Assembly: GCA_947650365.1 (NCBI GenBank)
Contig: CANTAL010000095.1
Location: forward strand, 682,001-746,000
DNA from: Chamaelirium japonicum
Taxonomy: Eukaryota > Streptophyta > Magnoliopsida > Liliales > Melanthiaceae
Length of the DNA stretch: 64,000 bases
Direction of reading: 5' to 3'
Shown: piece by piece, positions 45,901-58,789 of the stretch
How the letters are laid out: the number at the start of each line of letters is the position of its first letter
Position numbering within the stretch: position 1 is the first letter of the stretch
The notes under the pieces: generated by a model
The model's input: only the letters and a program-made list of their open reading frames with translations
What the model was told of the DNA's origin: nothing
Databases searched by the model: none
Program-made: the position numbers and the translations under genes

Positions 45901-47883
45901 CGCACAAATGTATCCATTCTAATTCATTCGTACGATCCATTCTAATTCATTCGTACGATCCATTCTAATTCATTCGCACAAATGTATCCATTCAAATTGA
46001 TTCGTACGATTCATTCTTACTCATTCGTATGATCCATTCTAATTCATTCGTATGATCCATTCTAATCCATTCGTACGATCCATTCTAATTCATTCGCATG
46101 AATGTAACCATTCTAATTCATTCATTTGATCCATTCTAATTCATTCGTACGATCCATTCTAATTCATTCGTCCGATCCTTTCTAATTCATTCGCATGAAT
46201 GTATCCATTCTAATTCATTCATACGATCCATTCTAATTCATTCGTACGGTCCATTCTAATTCATTCGCACAATCCATTCTATTTCATTCGTACGATCCAT
46301 TCTAATTCATTCTAATTCTTTCACACGATCCATTCTAATTCATTAGCACGATCCATGCTAATTCATTCGTTCGATCAATTCTAATTCATTAGCACGATCC
46401 ATTCTAATTCATTCGTACGATCCATTCTAATTCATTCGTACGATCCATTCTAATTCATTCGCACGATCCATTCTAATTCATTCGTACGATCAATTCTAAT
46501 TCATTCACACGAATGTATCCATTCTAATTCATTCGCACGATCCATTCTAATTCATTCGTACGATCCATTCTAATTCATTCGTAGGATCTTAGAATGGAAT
46601 ATACAAATGAATTAGAATGGATCGTACGAATGAATTAGCCATTCTTACTCATTCGTATGATCCATTCAAATTCATTCGCACGAATGTATCCATTCTAATC
46701 CATTCGTACGATCCATTCTAATCCATTCGTACGATCCATTCTAATTCATTCGGACAAATGTATCCATTCTAATTCATTCGTACGATCCATTGTAATTCAT
46801 TCGTACGATCCATTCTAATTCATTCATAGGATCCATTCTAATACATTCATACGATCCATTCTAATTCCTTCATATGATCCATTCTAATTCATTCGTACGA
46901 TCCATTCTAATTCATTCATATAATGCATTCTAATTCTTTCACACGATCCATTCTAATTCATTCGTACGATCCATTCTAAATCATTCGTGCAATCCATTCT
47001 ATTTCACTCGTACGATCAATTCTAATTCATTCATAGGATCCTTTCTAATTCATTCATACGATCGATTCTAATTCTTTCACACGATCCATTCTATTTCATT
47101 CGTACGATCCATTCTTACTCATTGGTACGATCCATTCTAATTTATTCGTACGATCCATTCTAATTCATTCGTACGATCCATTCTAATTCATTCGTACGAT
47201 CCATTCTAATTCATTCGTCCGATCCATTCTAATTCATTCGTACGAATGTATCCATTCTAATTCATTCCTACGATCCATTCTAACTCATTCGTACGATCCA
47301 TTCTAATTCATTCGTAAGATCCATTCTAATTCATTCGTACGATCCATTCTAATTCATTCGTACGATCCATTCTAATTCCTTCGTACGATCCATTCTAATT
47401 CATTCGTACGATCCATTCTAATTCCTTCGTACGATCTATTCTAATTCATTCGTACGATCCATTCTAATTCATTCGCGCAATCTATTCTAATTCATTCGTA
47501 CGATCCATTCTAATTCATTCGTACGATCCATTCTAATTCATTCGCACGATCCATTCTAATTCATTCGCGCAATCTATTCTAATTCATTCGCACGATCCAT
47601 TCTAATTCATTCGTACGATCCATTCTAATTCATTCGTACGATCCATTCTAATTCATTCGTACGATTTATTCTAATTCATTCGTACGATCCATTCTAATTC
47701 CTTCGTACGATCCATTCTAATTCATTCATACAATCCATTCTAATTCTTTCACACGATCCATTCTAATTCATTCGTACGATCCATTCTAATTCATTCGTGT
47801 AATCCATTCTATTTCATTCGTACGATCCATTCTTACTCATTCGTACGATCCATTCTAATTCATTCACACGAATGTATCCATTC
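39946..47883. repeat. Satellite segment 5, orientation blocks
   Basis: Plus blocks are 41031-42102, 42549-42955, 43757-44257, 44531-45274 and 46588-46638. Minus blocks are 39946-41030, 42103-42548, 42956-43756, 44258-44530, 45275-46587 and 46639-47883. A single-unit plus flip is near 40660-40680. The plus block at 46588-46638 is only about two units long. Confidence 0.9.
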
Positions 47884-50590
47884 GTACAAATGAATTAGAA
47901 TAGATTGTACGAATGAATTAGAATGGATCGTACGAATGAATTAGAATGGATGGTACGAAGGAATTAGAATGGATCGTACGAATGAATTAGAATGGATCAT
48001 ACGAATGAATTAGAATAGATCGTACGAATGAATTATAATGGATCGTACGAAGGAATTAGAATGGATCGTACGAATGAATTAGAATAGATATATTCGTGCA
48101 AATGAATTAGAATAGATCGTATCAATGTATTAGAATGGATCGTATGAGTGAATTAGAATGGATCGTACGAATGAATTAGAATGGATTGTATGAATGAATT
48201 AGAATGGATCGTGTGAATGAATTAGAATGGATCGGACGAATGAATTAGAATGGATCGTATGAATGAATTAGAATGGATCGTACGAATGAATTAGAATGGA
48301 TCGTACGAATAAACTACAATGGATACATTCGTCCGAATGAATTAGATTGGATCATACGAATGAGTAAGAATGGATCGTACGAATGAAATAGAATAGATTA
48401 TACGAATGAATTAGAATGGATCGTGTGAATAAATTAGAATGGATCGTACGAATGAATTAGAATGGATCGTACGAATGAATTAGAATGGATCGTGCGAATG
48501 AATTCGAATGGATCGTACGAATGAATTAGAATGGATACTATTGTGCAAATGAATTAGAATGGATCGTATGAATGAATTAGAATGGATCGTATGCGTGAAT
48601 TAGAACGGATAGTACGAATGAAGTAGAATGGATCGTATGAATGAATTAGAATGGATACATTCGTGCGAATGAATTAGAATGGATCGTATGAATGAATTAG
48701 AATAGATTGTGCGAATGAATTAGAATGGATCGTACGAATGAATTAGAATGGATACATTCGTGCGAATAAATTAGAATGGATCGTACGAATGAATTAGAAT
48801 GTATCGTACGAATGGATTAGAATGGATCCTCCGAATGGATTAGAATGGATACCTTTGTGCATATGAATTAGAATGGATCGTATGAATGAATTAGAATGGA
48901 TCATATTAATGAATTAGAATGGATCGTACGAATGAATTTGAATGGATCGTACGAATGAGTAAGGATGGATCGTACGAATGAAATAGAATAGATCGTACGA
49001 ATGAATTAGAATGGATCGTACGAAGGAATTAGAATGGATCGTACGAATGAATTAGAATGGATATATTCGTGCAAATGAATTAGAATGGATCGTATGAATG
49101 TATTAGAATGGATCGTATGAGTGAATTAGAATGGATCGTACGAATGAATTAGAATGGATTGTATGAATGAATTAGAATGGATACATTCGTGTGAATGAAT
49201 TAGAATGGATCGTACGAATGAAATAGAATGGATTGTACGAATGAATTAGAATGAATCATGCGAATGAATTTGAATGGATCGTACGATTGAATTAGAATGG
49301 ATCGTGCTAATGAATTAGAATTGATCGTACGAATGAAATAGACTGGATTGTACGAATGATTTAGAATGGATCGTATGAATGAATTAGAATGGATCGTACG
49401 AATGATTTAGAATGGATACATTCGTGCGAATGAATTAGAATGGATCATACGAATGAGTAAGAATGGATCGTACGAATGAAATAGAATGGATTGTACGAAT
49501 GAATTAGAATGGATTCGTACGAATGAATTAGAATGGATACATTCGTGCGATCCATTCTAATTCATTCATACGATCTATTCTAATTCATTCATACAATCCA
49601 TTCTAATTCTTTCACACGATCCATTCTAATTCATTCGTACGATCCATTCTAATTCATTCGCACAATCCATTCTATTTCATTCGTACGATCCATTCTTACT
49701 CTTTGGTATGATCCATTCTAATTCATTCGCACGAATGTATCCATTCTAATTCATTCGTACGAATCCATTCTAATTCATTCGTACAATCTATTCTATTTCA
49801 TTCGTACGATCCATTCTTACTCATTCGTATGATCCATTCCAATTCATTCGGACGAATGTATCCATTCTAATTTATTCGTACGATCCATTCTAATTCATTC
49901 GTACGATCCATTCTAATTCATTCGTACGATCCATTATAATTCATTCGTCCGATCCATTCTAATTCATTCCCACGAATGTATCCATTCTAATTCATTCGTA
50001 CGATCCATTCTAATTCATTCATACGATCCATTCTAGTTCATTCGTAAGATCCATTCTAATTCATTCATACGATCCATTCTAATTCATTCGTACGATCCAT
50101 TCTAATTCCTTCGTACGATCCATTCTAATTCATTCGTACGATCCATTCTAATTCATTCGCGCAATCTATTCTAATTCATTCGTACGATCCATTCTAATTT
50201 ATTCATACGATCCATTCTAATTCATTCGCACGATCCATTCTAATTCATTCGCGCAATCTATTCTAATTCAATCGCACGATACATTCTAATTCATTCGTAC
50301 GATCCATTCTAATTCTTTCACACGATCCATTCTAATTCATTCACACGATCCATTCTAATTCATTCGTACGATCTATTCTAATTTTTTCGTACGATCCATT
50401 CTAATTCATTCATACGATCCATTCTAATTCTTTCACCCGATCCATTCTAATTCTTTCACACGATCCATTTTATTTCATTCGTACGATCCATTCTAATTCA
50501 TTCGTGCAATCCATTCTATTTCATTCGTACGATCCATTCTTACTCATTCGTACGATCCATTCTAATTCATTCACACGAATGTATCCATTC
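47884..50590. repeat. Composite higher-order unit, copy A
   Basis: A plus block (47884-49549) followed by a minus block (49550-50590), about 2.7 kb. It opens at a junction reading tccattcgtacaaatg and is followed by units with tagaatagattg. Landmarks in order are cgaaggaattag units, a gtgcaaatg unit near 48097, gagtgaattag, a gaattcgaatgg unit near 48503, and a return to minus orientation after atacattcgtgcgatcc. The same order recurs in the next two copies. Confidence 0.8.
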
Positions 50591-53500
50591 GTACGAATGT
50601 ATTAGAATAGATTGTCCGAATGAATTAGAATGGATCGTACGAATGAATTAGAATGGATCGTACGAAGGAATTAGAATGGATCGTACGAATGAATTAGAAT
50701 GGATCGTACGAATGAATTATAATAGATCGTACGAATGAATTAGAATGGATCGTACGAAGGAATTAGAATGGATCGTACGAATGAATTAGAATGGGTATAT
50801 TCGTGCAAATGAATTAGAGTGGATCGTATGAATGTATTAGAATGGATCGTATGAGTGAATTAGAATGGATCGTACGAATGAATTAGAATGGATTGTATGA
50901 ATGAATTAGAATGGATCGTACGAATGAATTAGAATGGATCGTGTGAATGAATTAGAATGGATCGTACGAATGAATTAGAATGGACCGTACGAATAAATTA
51001 GAATGGATACATTCATCCGAATGAATTAGACTGGATCATACGAATGAGTAAGAATGGATCGTACGAATGAAATAGAATAGATTGTACGAATGCATTAGAA
51101 TGGATCGTGCGAATGAATTAGAATGGATTCGAATGGATCGTACGAATGAATTAGAATGAATTAGAATGTATTAGTATGAATTAGAATGGATACATTCGTG
51201 CGAAAGAATTAGAATGGATTGTATGAATGAATTAGAATGGATCGTATGAAGGAATTAGAATGGATCGTACGAATGAATTAGAATGGATCGTACGAATGAA
51301 TTAGAATAGATCGTACGAATGAATTAGAATGGATCATACGAATGAACTAGAATGGATCGTGTGAAAGAATTAGAATGGATCGTACGAATGAATTAGAATG
51401 GATCGTGCGAATAAATTAGAATAGATTGCGCGAATGAATTAGAATGGATCGTGCGAATGAATTAGAATGGATCGTACGAATGAATTAGAATAGATCGTAC
51501 GAATGAATTAGTATAGATTGCACAAATGAATTAGAATGGATCGTACGAATGAATTAGAATGGATCGTACGAAGGAATTAGAATGGATCGTACGAATGAAT
51601 TAGAATGGATCGTACGAATGAATTAGAATGGATCGTACGAAGGAATTAGAATGGATCGTACGAATGAATTAGAATGGATCGTACGAATGAATTAGAATGG
51701 ATCTTACGAATGAATTAGAATGCATCGTACGAATGAATTAGAATGGATCGTACGAATGAATTAGAATGGATACATTCGTGCGAATAAATTAGAATGGATC
51801 GTACGAATGAATTAGAATGTATTGTACGATTGGATTAGAATGGATCCTACGAATGGATTAGAATGGATACGTTTGTGCATATGAATTAGATTGGATCGTA
51901 TGAATGAATTAGAATGGATCGTAGAATGGATCGTACGAATGAATTAGAATGGATCGTACGAATGAATTAGAATAGATCATAGGAATGAGTTAGAATGGAT
52001 CATGCAAATGAATTAGAATGGATACATTCGTGCGAATGAATTAGAATGGATCGGACGAATGTATTAGAATGGATCGTACGAATGAGTAAGAATGGATCGT
52101 ACGAATGAAATAGAATAGATCGTACGAATCAATTAGAATGGATCGTACGAATGAATTAGAATGGATATATTCGTGCAAATGAATTAGAATGGATCGTATG
52201 AATGTATTAGAATGGATCGTATGAGTGAATTAGAATGGATCGTACGAATGAATTAGAATGGATCGTATGAATGCATTAGAATGGATACATTCGTGTGAAT
52301 GAATTAGAATGGATCGTATGAATGAATTAGAATAGATTTTGTGAATGAATTAGAACTGATCGTACGAATGAATTAGAATGGATACATTCGTGCGAATGAA
52401 TTAGAATGAAATAGAATGGATCGGACAAATGAATTAGAATGGATCGTACGAATGAATTAGAATGGATCAAATGAATGAATTGGAATGGTTACATTCATGC
52501 GAATGAATTAGAATGGATCGTACGAATGGATTAGAATGGATCGTAAGAATGGATTAGAATGGATACATTCGTGCGAATGAATTAGAATGGATCATACAAA
52601 TAAGTAAGAATGGATCGTACGAATGAAATAGTATGGATTGTACGAATGAATTAGAATGGATCGTGCGAATGAACTTGAATGGATCGTACGAATGAATTAG
52701 AATGGATCGTGCTAATGAATTAGAATTGATCGGACGAATGAAATAGAATGGATTGTACGAATGATTTAGAATGGATCGTACGAATGAATTAGAATGGATC
52801 GTACGAATGATTTAGAATGGATACATTCGTGCGAATGAATTAGAATGGATCATACGAATGAGTAAGAATGGATCGTACGAATGAAATATAATGGATTGTT
52901 CGAATGAATTAGAATGGATTCGTACGAATGAATTAGAATGGATACATTCGTGTGATCCATTCTAATTCACTCATACGATCTATTCTAATTCATTCATACA
53001 ATCCATTCTAATTCTTTCACACGATCCATTCTAATTCATTTGTACGATCCATTCTAATTCATTCGCACAATCCATTCTATTTCATTCGTACGATCCATTC
53101 TTACTCATTGGTACGATCCATTCTAATTCATTCGCACGAATGTATCCATTCTAATTCATTCGTACGAATCCATTCTAATTCATTCGTACAATCTATTCTA
53201 TTTCATTCGTACGATCCATTCTTACTCATTCGTATGATCCATTCTAATTCATTCGAACGAATGTATCTATTCTAATTTATTCGTACGATCCATTCTAATT
53301 CATTCGTACGATCCATTCTAATTCATTCGTACGATCCATTCTAATTCATTCGTCCGATCCATTCTAATTCATTCGCACGAATGTATCCATTCTAATTAAT
53401 TCGTACGATCCATTCTAATTCATTCGTACGATCCATTCTAATTCATTCGTAAGATCCATTCTAATTCATTCGTACGATCCATTCTAATTCATTCGTACGA

Positions 53501-54088
53501 TCCATTCTAATTCCTTTGTATGATCCATTCTAATTCATTCGTACGATCCATTCTAATTCATTCGTACGATCCATTCTAATTCCTTCGTACGATCCATTCT
53601 AATTCATTCGTACGATCTATTCTAATTCATTCGCGCAATCTATTCTAATTCATTCATACGATCCATTCTAATTCATTCGTACGATCCATTCTAATTCATT
53701 CGCACGATCCATTCTAATTTATTCGCGCAATCTATTCTAATTCATTCGCACGATCCATTCTAATTCATTCGTACGATCCATTCTAATTCTTTCACACGAT
53801 CCATTCTAGTTCATTCGTACGATCCATTCTAATCATTCGTACGATCTATTCTAATTCATTCGTACGATCCATTCTAATTCATTCGTACGATCCATTCTAA
53901 TTCCTTCGTACGATCCATTCTAATTCATTCATACAATCCATTCTAATTCTTTCACACGATCCATTCTAATTCATTCGTATGATCCATTCTAATTCATTCG
54001 TGCAATCCATTCTATTTTATTCGTACGATCCATTCTTACTCATTCGTACGATCCACTCTAATTCATTCACACGAATGTATCCATTCGT
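50590..54088. repeat. Composite higher-order unit, copy B
   Basis: A plus block (50590-52953) and a minus block (52954-54088), about 3.5 kb, with the same landmark order and the same two junctions as the copy before it. It is longer because its plus block contains extra units around 51150-52000. It includes gattttgtgaatgaattag near 52335 and the atggttacattcatgcg group near 52485, both also present in the following copy near 55312 and 55454. Confidence 0.8.
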
Positions 54089-57011
54089 ACGAATGAATTA
54101 GAATAGATTGTACGAATGAATTAGAATGGATCGTACGAATGAATTAGAATGGATCGTACGAAGGAATTAGAATGGATCGTACGAATGAATTAGAATGGAT
54201 CGTACGAATGAATTAGAATAGATCGTATGAATGAATTAGAATGGATCGTACGAAGGAATTAGAATGGATCGTACCAATGAATTAGAATGGATATATTCGT
54301 GCAAATGAATTAGAATGGATCGTATGAATGTATTAGAATGGATCGTATGAGTGAATTAGAATGGATCGTACGAATGAATTAGAATGGATTGTATGAATGA
54401 ATTAGAATGGATCGTACGAATGAATTAGAATGGATCGTGTGAATGAATTATAGAATGGATCGGACGAATGAATTAGAATGGATCATACGAATGAATTAGA
54501 ATGGATCGTACGAATGAATTAGAATGGATCGTACGAATAAATTAGAATGGATACATTCGTCCGAATGAAGTAGAATGGATCATACGAATGAGTAAGAATG
54601 GATCGTACGAATGAAATAGAATCGATTGTACGAATGAATTAGAATGGATCGTGCGAATGAATTAGAATGGATCGTACGAATGAATTAGAATGGATCGTAC
54701 GAATGAATTAGAATGGATCGTGCGAATGAATTCGAATGGATCGTACGAATGAATTAGAATGGATACCTCTGTGCAAATGAATTAGAATGGATCGTATGAA
54801 TGAATTAGAATGGATCGTATGAGTGAATTAGAACGGAAAGTACGAATGAAGTAGAATGGATCGTATGAATGAATTAGAATGGATACATTCGTGCGAATGA
54901 AATAGAATGGATCGTATGAATGAATTAGAATAGATTGTGCGAATGAATTAGAATGGATCGTACGAATGAATTAGAATGGATACATTCGACGAATAAATTA
55001 GAATGGATCGTACAAATGAATTAGAATGTATCATACGAATGGATTAAAATGGATCCTACGAATGGATTAGAATGGATACCTCTGTGCATATGAATTAGAA
55101 TGGATCGTAGAATGGATCGTACGAATGAATTAGAATAGATCATAGGAATGAATTAGAATGGATCGTATGAATGTATTAGAATGGATCGTATGAGTGAATT
55201 AGAATGGATCGTACGAATGAATTAGAATGGATCGTATGAATGAATTAGAATGGATACATTCGTGTGAATGAATTAGAATGGATCATATGAATGAATTAGA
55301 ATAGATTTTGTGAATGAATTAGAACTGATCGTACGAATGAATTAGAATGGATACATTCGTGCGAATGAATTAGAATGAATTAGAATGGATCGGACGAATG
55401 AATTGGAATGGATCGTACGAATGAATTAGAATAGATCAAATGAATGAATTAGAATGGTTACATTCATGCGAATAAATTAGAACGGATCGTACTAATAGAT
55501 TAGAATGGATCGTACGAATGGATTAGAATGGATACATTCGTGCGAATGAATTAGAATGGATCATACGAATGAGTAAGAATGGATCGTACGAATGAATTAG
55601 AATGGATTGTACGAATGAACTAGAATGGATCTTGCGAATGAATTTGAATGGATCGTACGAATGAATTAGAATGGATCATGCTAATGAATTAGAATTGATC
55701 GTACGAATGAAATAGAATGGATTGTACGAATGATTTAGAATGGATCGTACGAATGAATTAGAATGGATCGTACGAATGATTTAGAATGGATACATTCGTC
55801 CGAATGAATTAGAATGGATCATACGAATGAGTAAGAACGGATCGTATGAATAAAATAGAATGGATTGTACGAATGAATTAGAATGGATTCGTACAAATGA
55901 ATTAGAATGGATACATTCGTGCGATCCATTCTAATTCATTCATACGATCTATTCTAATTCATTCATACAATCCATTCTAATTCTTTCACACGATCCATTA
56001 TAATTCATTCGTACGATCCATTCTAATTCATTCGCACAATCCATTCTATTTCATTCGTACGATCCATTCTTACTCATTGGTACGACCCATTCTAATTCAT
56101 TCGCACGAATGTATCCATTCTAATTCATTCGTACGAATCCATTCTAATTCATTCGTACAATCTATTCTATTTCATTCGTACGATCCATTCTTACTCATTC
56201 GTATGATCCATTCTAATTCATTCGGACGAATGTATCTATTCTAATTTATTCGTACGATCCATTCTAATTCATTCGTACGAACTATTCTAATTCATTCGTA
56301 CGATCCATTCTAATTAATTCGTCCGATCCATTCTAATTCATTCGCACGAATGTATCCATTCTAATTCATTCGTACCATCCATTCTAATTCATTCGTACGA
56401 TCCATTCTAATTCATTCGTAAGATCCATTCTAATTCATTCGTACGATCCATTCTAATTCATTCCTACGATCCATTCTAATTCCTTCGTACGATCCATTCT
56501 AATTCATTCGTACGATCCATTCTAATTCATTCGTACGATCCATTCTAATTCCTTCGTACGATCCATTCTAATTCATTCGTACGATCCATTCTAATTCATT
56601 CGCGCAATCTATTCTAATTCATTCGTACGATCCATTCTAATTCATTCGTACGATCCATTCTAATTCATTCACACGATCCATTCTAATTCATTCGCGCAAT
56701 CTATTCTAATTCATTCGCACGATGCATTCTAATTCATTCACACGATCCATTCTAATTCTTTCACACGATCCATTCTAATTCATTCGTACGATCCATTCTA
56801 ATTCATTTGTACGATCCATTCCAATTCCTTCGTACGATCCATTCTAATTCATTCATACAATTCATTCTAATTCTTTCATACGATCCATTCTAATTCATTC
56901 GTACGATCCATTCTAATTCATTCGTGCAATCCATTCTATTTCATTCGTACGATCCATTCTTACTCATTCGTATTATCCATTCTAATTCATTCACACGAAT
57001 GTATCCATTCG
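54089..57011. repeat. Composite higher-order unit, copy C
   Basis: A plus block (54089-55921) and a minus block (55922-57011), about 2.9 kb. Its minus block can be followed unit by unit against the minus block of copy B, including the group of gcgcaatctattc units (53630-53740 and 56590-56720). This supports recent tandem duplication of the composite rather than independent inversion. Confidence 0.8.
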
Positions 57012-58268
57012 TACGAATGAATTAGAATAGATTGTACGAATGAATTAGAATGGATCGTACGAATGAATTAGAATGGATCGTACGAAGGAATTAGAATGGA
57101 TCATACGAATGAATTAGAATGGATCGTATGAATGAATTAGAATAGATCGTACGAATGAATTAGAATGGATCGTACGAATGAATTAGAATGGATCGTACAA
57201 ATGAATTAGAATGGATATATTCGTGCAAATGAATTAGAATGGATCGTATGAATGTAGTAGAATGGATCGTATTATTGAATTAGAATGGATCGTACGAATG
57301 AATTAGAATGGATTGTATGAATGAATTAGAATGGATCGTATGAATGAATTAGAATGGATCGTGTGAATGAATTAGAATGGATCGGACGAATGAATTAGAA
57401 TGGATCGTACGAATGAATTAGACTGGATCGTACGAATGAATTAGAATGGATCGTACGAATAAATTAGAATGGATACATTCGTCCGAATGAATTAGAATGG
57501 ATCATACGAATGAGTAAGAATGGATCGTACGAATGAAATAGAATAGATTGTACGAATGAATTAGAATGGATCGTGCGAATGAATTAGAATGGATACATTC
57601 GTGCGAATGAATTAGAATGGATCGTACGAATAAATTAGAATGGATCGTGCGAATGAATTCGAATGGATCGTACGAATGAATTAGAATGGATACCTTTGTG
57701 CAAATGAATTAGAATGGATCGTATGAATGAATTAGAATGGATCGTATGAGTGAATTAGAACGGATAGTACGAATGAAGTAGAATGGATCGTATGAATGAA
57801 TTAGAATGGATACATTCGTGCGAATGAATTAGAATGGATCGTATGAATGAATTAGAATGGATCGTAGAATGGATCGTACGAATGAATTAGAATGAATTAG
57901 AATGGATCGTACGAATGAATTAGAATAGATCATAGGAATGAATTAGAATGGATCGTGCAAATGAATTAGAATGGATACATTCGTGCGAATGAATTAGAAT
58001 GGATCGGACGAATGAATTAGAATGGATCGTACGAATGAGTAAGAATGGATCGTACGAATGAAGTAGAATAGATCGTACGAATGAATTAGAATGGATCGTA
58101 TGAAGGAATTAGAATGGATCGTGCGAATGAATTAGAATGGATATATTCGTGCAAATGAATTAGAATGGATCGTATGAATGTATTAGAATGGATCGTATGA
58201 GTGAATTAGAATTGATCGTACGAATGAATTAGAATATATCGTATGAATGAATTAGAATGGATACATTC
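57012..58268 (+). repeat. Composite higher-order unit, copy D, truncated
   Basis: Starts with the same tccattcgtacgaatg junction as the copies before it and repeats the plus-block landmarks (gtgcaaatg unit near 57223, gaattcgaatgg near 57653, gaacggatagtacg near 57758). It stops at 58268 in the middle of a 28-bp unit, after atacattc, where the retrotransposon begins. Confidence 0.8.
58264..58268. other. Candidate target-site duplication, left copy
   Basis: The five bases cattc directly before the TGTT terminus are satellite sequence and would be the target-site duplication of the inserted element. The partner copy would lie beyond the window, so this is a prediction. Confidence 0.4.
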
Positions 58269-58465
58269 TGTTCGGGGGATTTTTCGCTGGTCCGTGCGGG
58301 CTGCCTGCAAGACAAAGAAAAGAGAGCGTGAGAACGGCTGGCTCCCTTAGGAGCGCAGACCCTCCGACGCTCAAGTCAGTCACGGTGGCACAACGGTGAT
58401 CTGCGGTATACCAAAGTGGTAGGGAAAAGGAATTCGAACCTGTACTATGGAGCCTGAGGGTGAGC

Positions 58466-58472
58466 ATTTATA
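58466..58472 (-). promoter_or_regulatory. TATA box of the LTR promoter
   Basis: Reads TATAAAT on the minus strand within ctataaatgctcaccc. A G-box (CACGTG, 58499-58504) lies about 27 bp upstream. Transcription would start near 58435-58445 and run toward 58269, giving a repeat/U5 part of about 170 bp. Confidence 0.55.
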
Positions 58473-58474
58473 GC

Positions 58475-58789
58475 AATCGGCGGCCTACCGTACCCCGACA
58501 CGTGGAGATTCTTCTAGGGCTTTCTAGACCCCCACGTTCTGGCTCGCGTGGGTCTGACAGTCCTTGGTACTCGCGCCCTGATATTCTGTCGTCAAGCCTG
58601 CCAGACGGTTTGAGTGGGGGAGGGAATCTTTCTTGTCGTGGCCAGGTGGCCATTCTAGAATGTTCAAGTCCGGGCGGTCTCAGGGAGGAAGCAAAGGCCA
58701 GCTCGCCCGGTACTGCTCCGTCCTTTCGCCCATATTTATCAAGAGTCGGACCTCGCGGGGGCAACCTCTTCGATAAACAGGGGTCAAGG
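58475..58789. other. LTR U3 segment without repeats or gene
   Basis: Unique GC-rich sequence between the minus-strand TATA box and the GAGCT-rich repeats. Frames open on both strands, but no start context, domain or codon pattern suggests a gene. Confidence 0.5.
58499..58504. promoter_or_regulatory. G-box CACGTG in LTR
   Basis: A palindromic ACGT-core element close upstream of the minus-strand TATA box. G-boxes bind bZIP and bHLH factors in plants; a role here is inferred from position only. Confidence 0.35.

Larger units (their letters stand above)
1..58268. repeat. Satellite array, 23-bp unit with 28-bp variant, mixed orientation
   Basis: The whole stretch consists of head-to-tail copies of a unit of about 23 bp. 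The most constant part is gaattagaatggatc; the linker is cgtacgaat with many variants (cgtatg, catacg, cgtgcg, cgcacg). A 28-bp form has acatt inserted in the linker, giving atacattcgtgcgaatg, and occurs every few units. A 24-bp form reads attcgtacg. At 23-28 bp per unit the array holds about 2,400 units. The + orientation shows gaattagaatgg and the - orientation ccattctaattc, and they alternate in blocks of about 25 bp to 2.6 kb. No transposon, gene or unique sequence interrupts the 58 kb. The array is open at position 1, so its full length is unknown. I do not recognise the family by name. Open frames inside it encode only the translated repeat and are not genes. Confidence 0.98.

Noticed and set aside
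1-58268. CRISPR-like array of short regular repeats
   Set aside because: The units are contiguous with no unique spacers, orientation alternates, and the neighbouring DNA is a plant retroelement.
1-58268. Human-type satellite II/III (GGAAT pentamers) or telomere repeat
   Set aside because: The unit contains gaatgg and gaatg but has a fixed 23-bp period with a cgtacg linker, and the flank is plant-type LTR sequence. No telomere motif runs are present.
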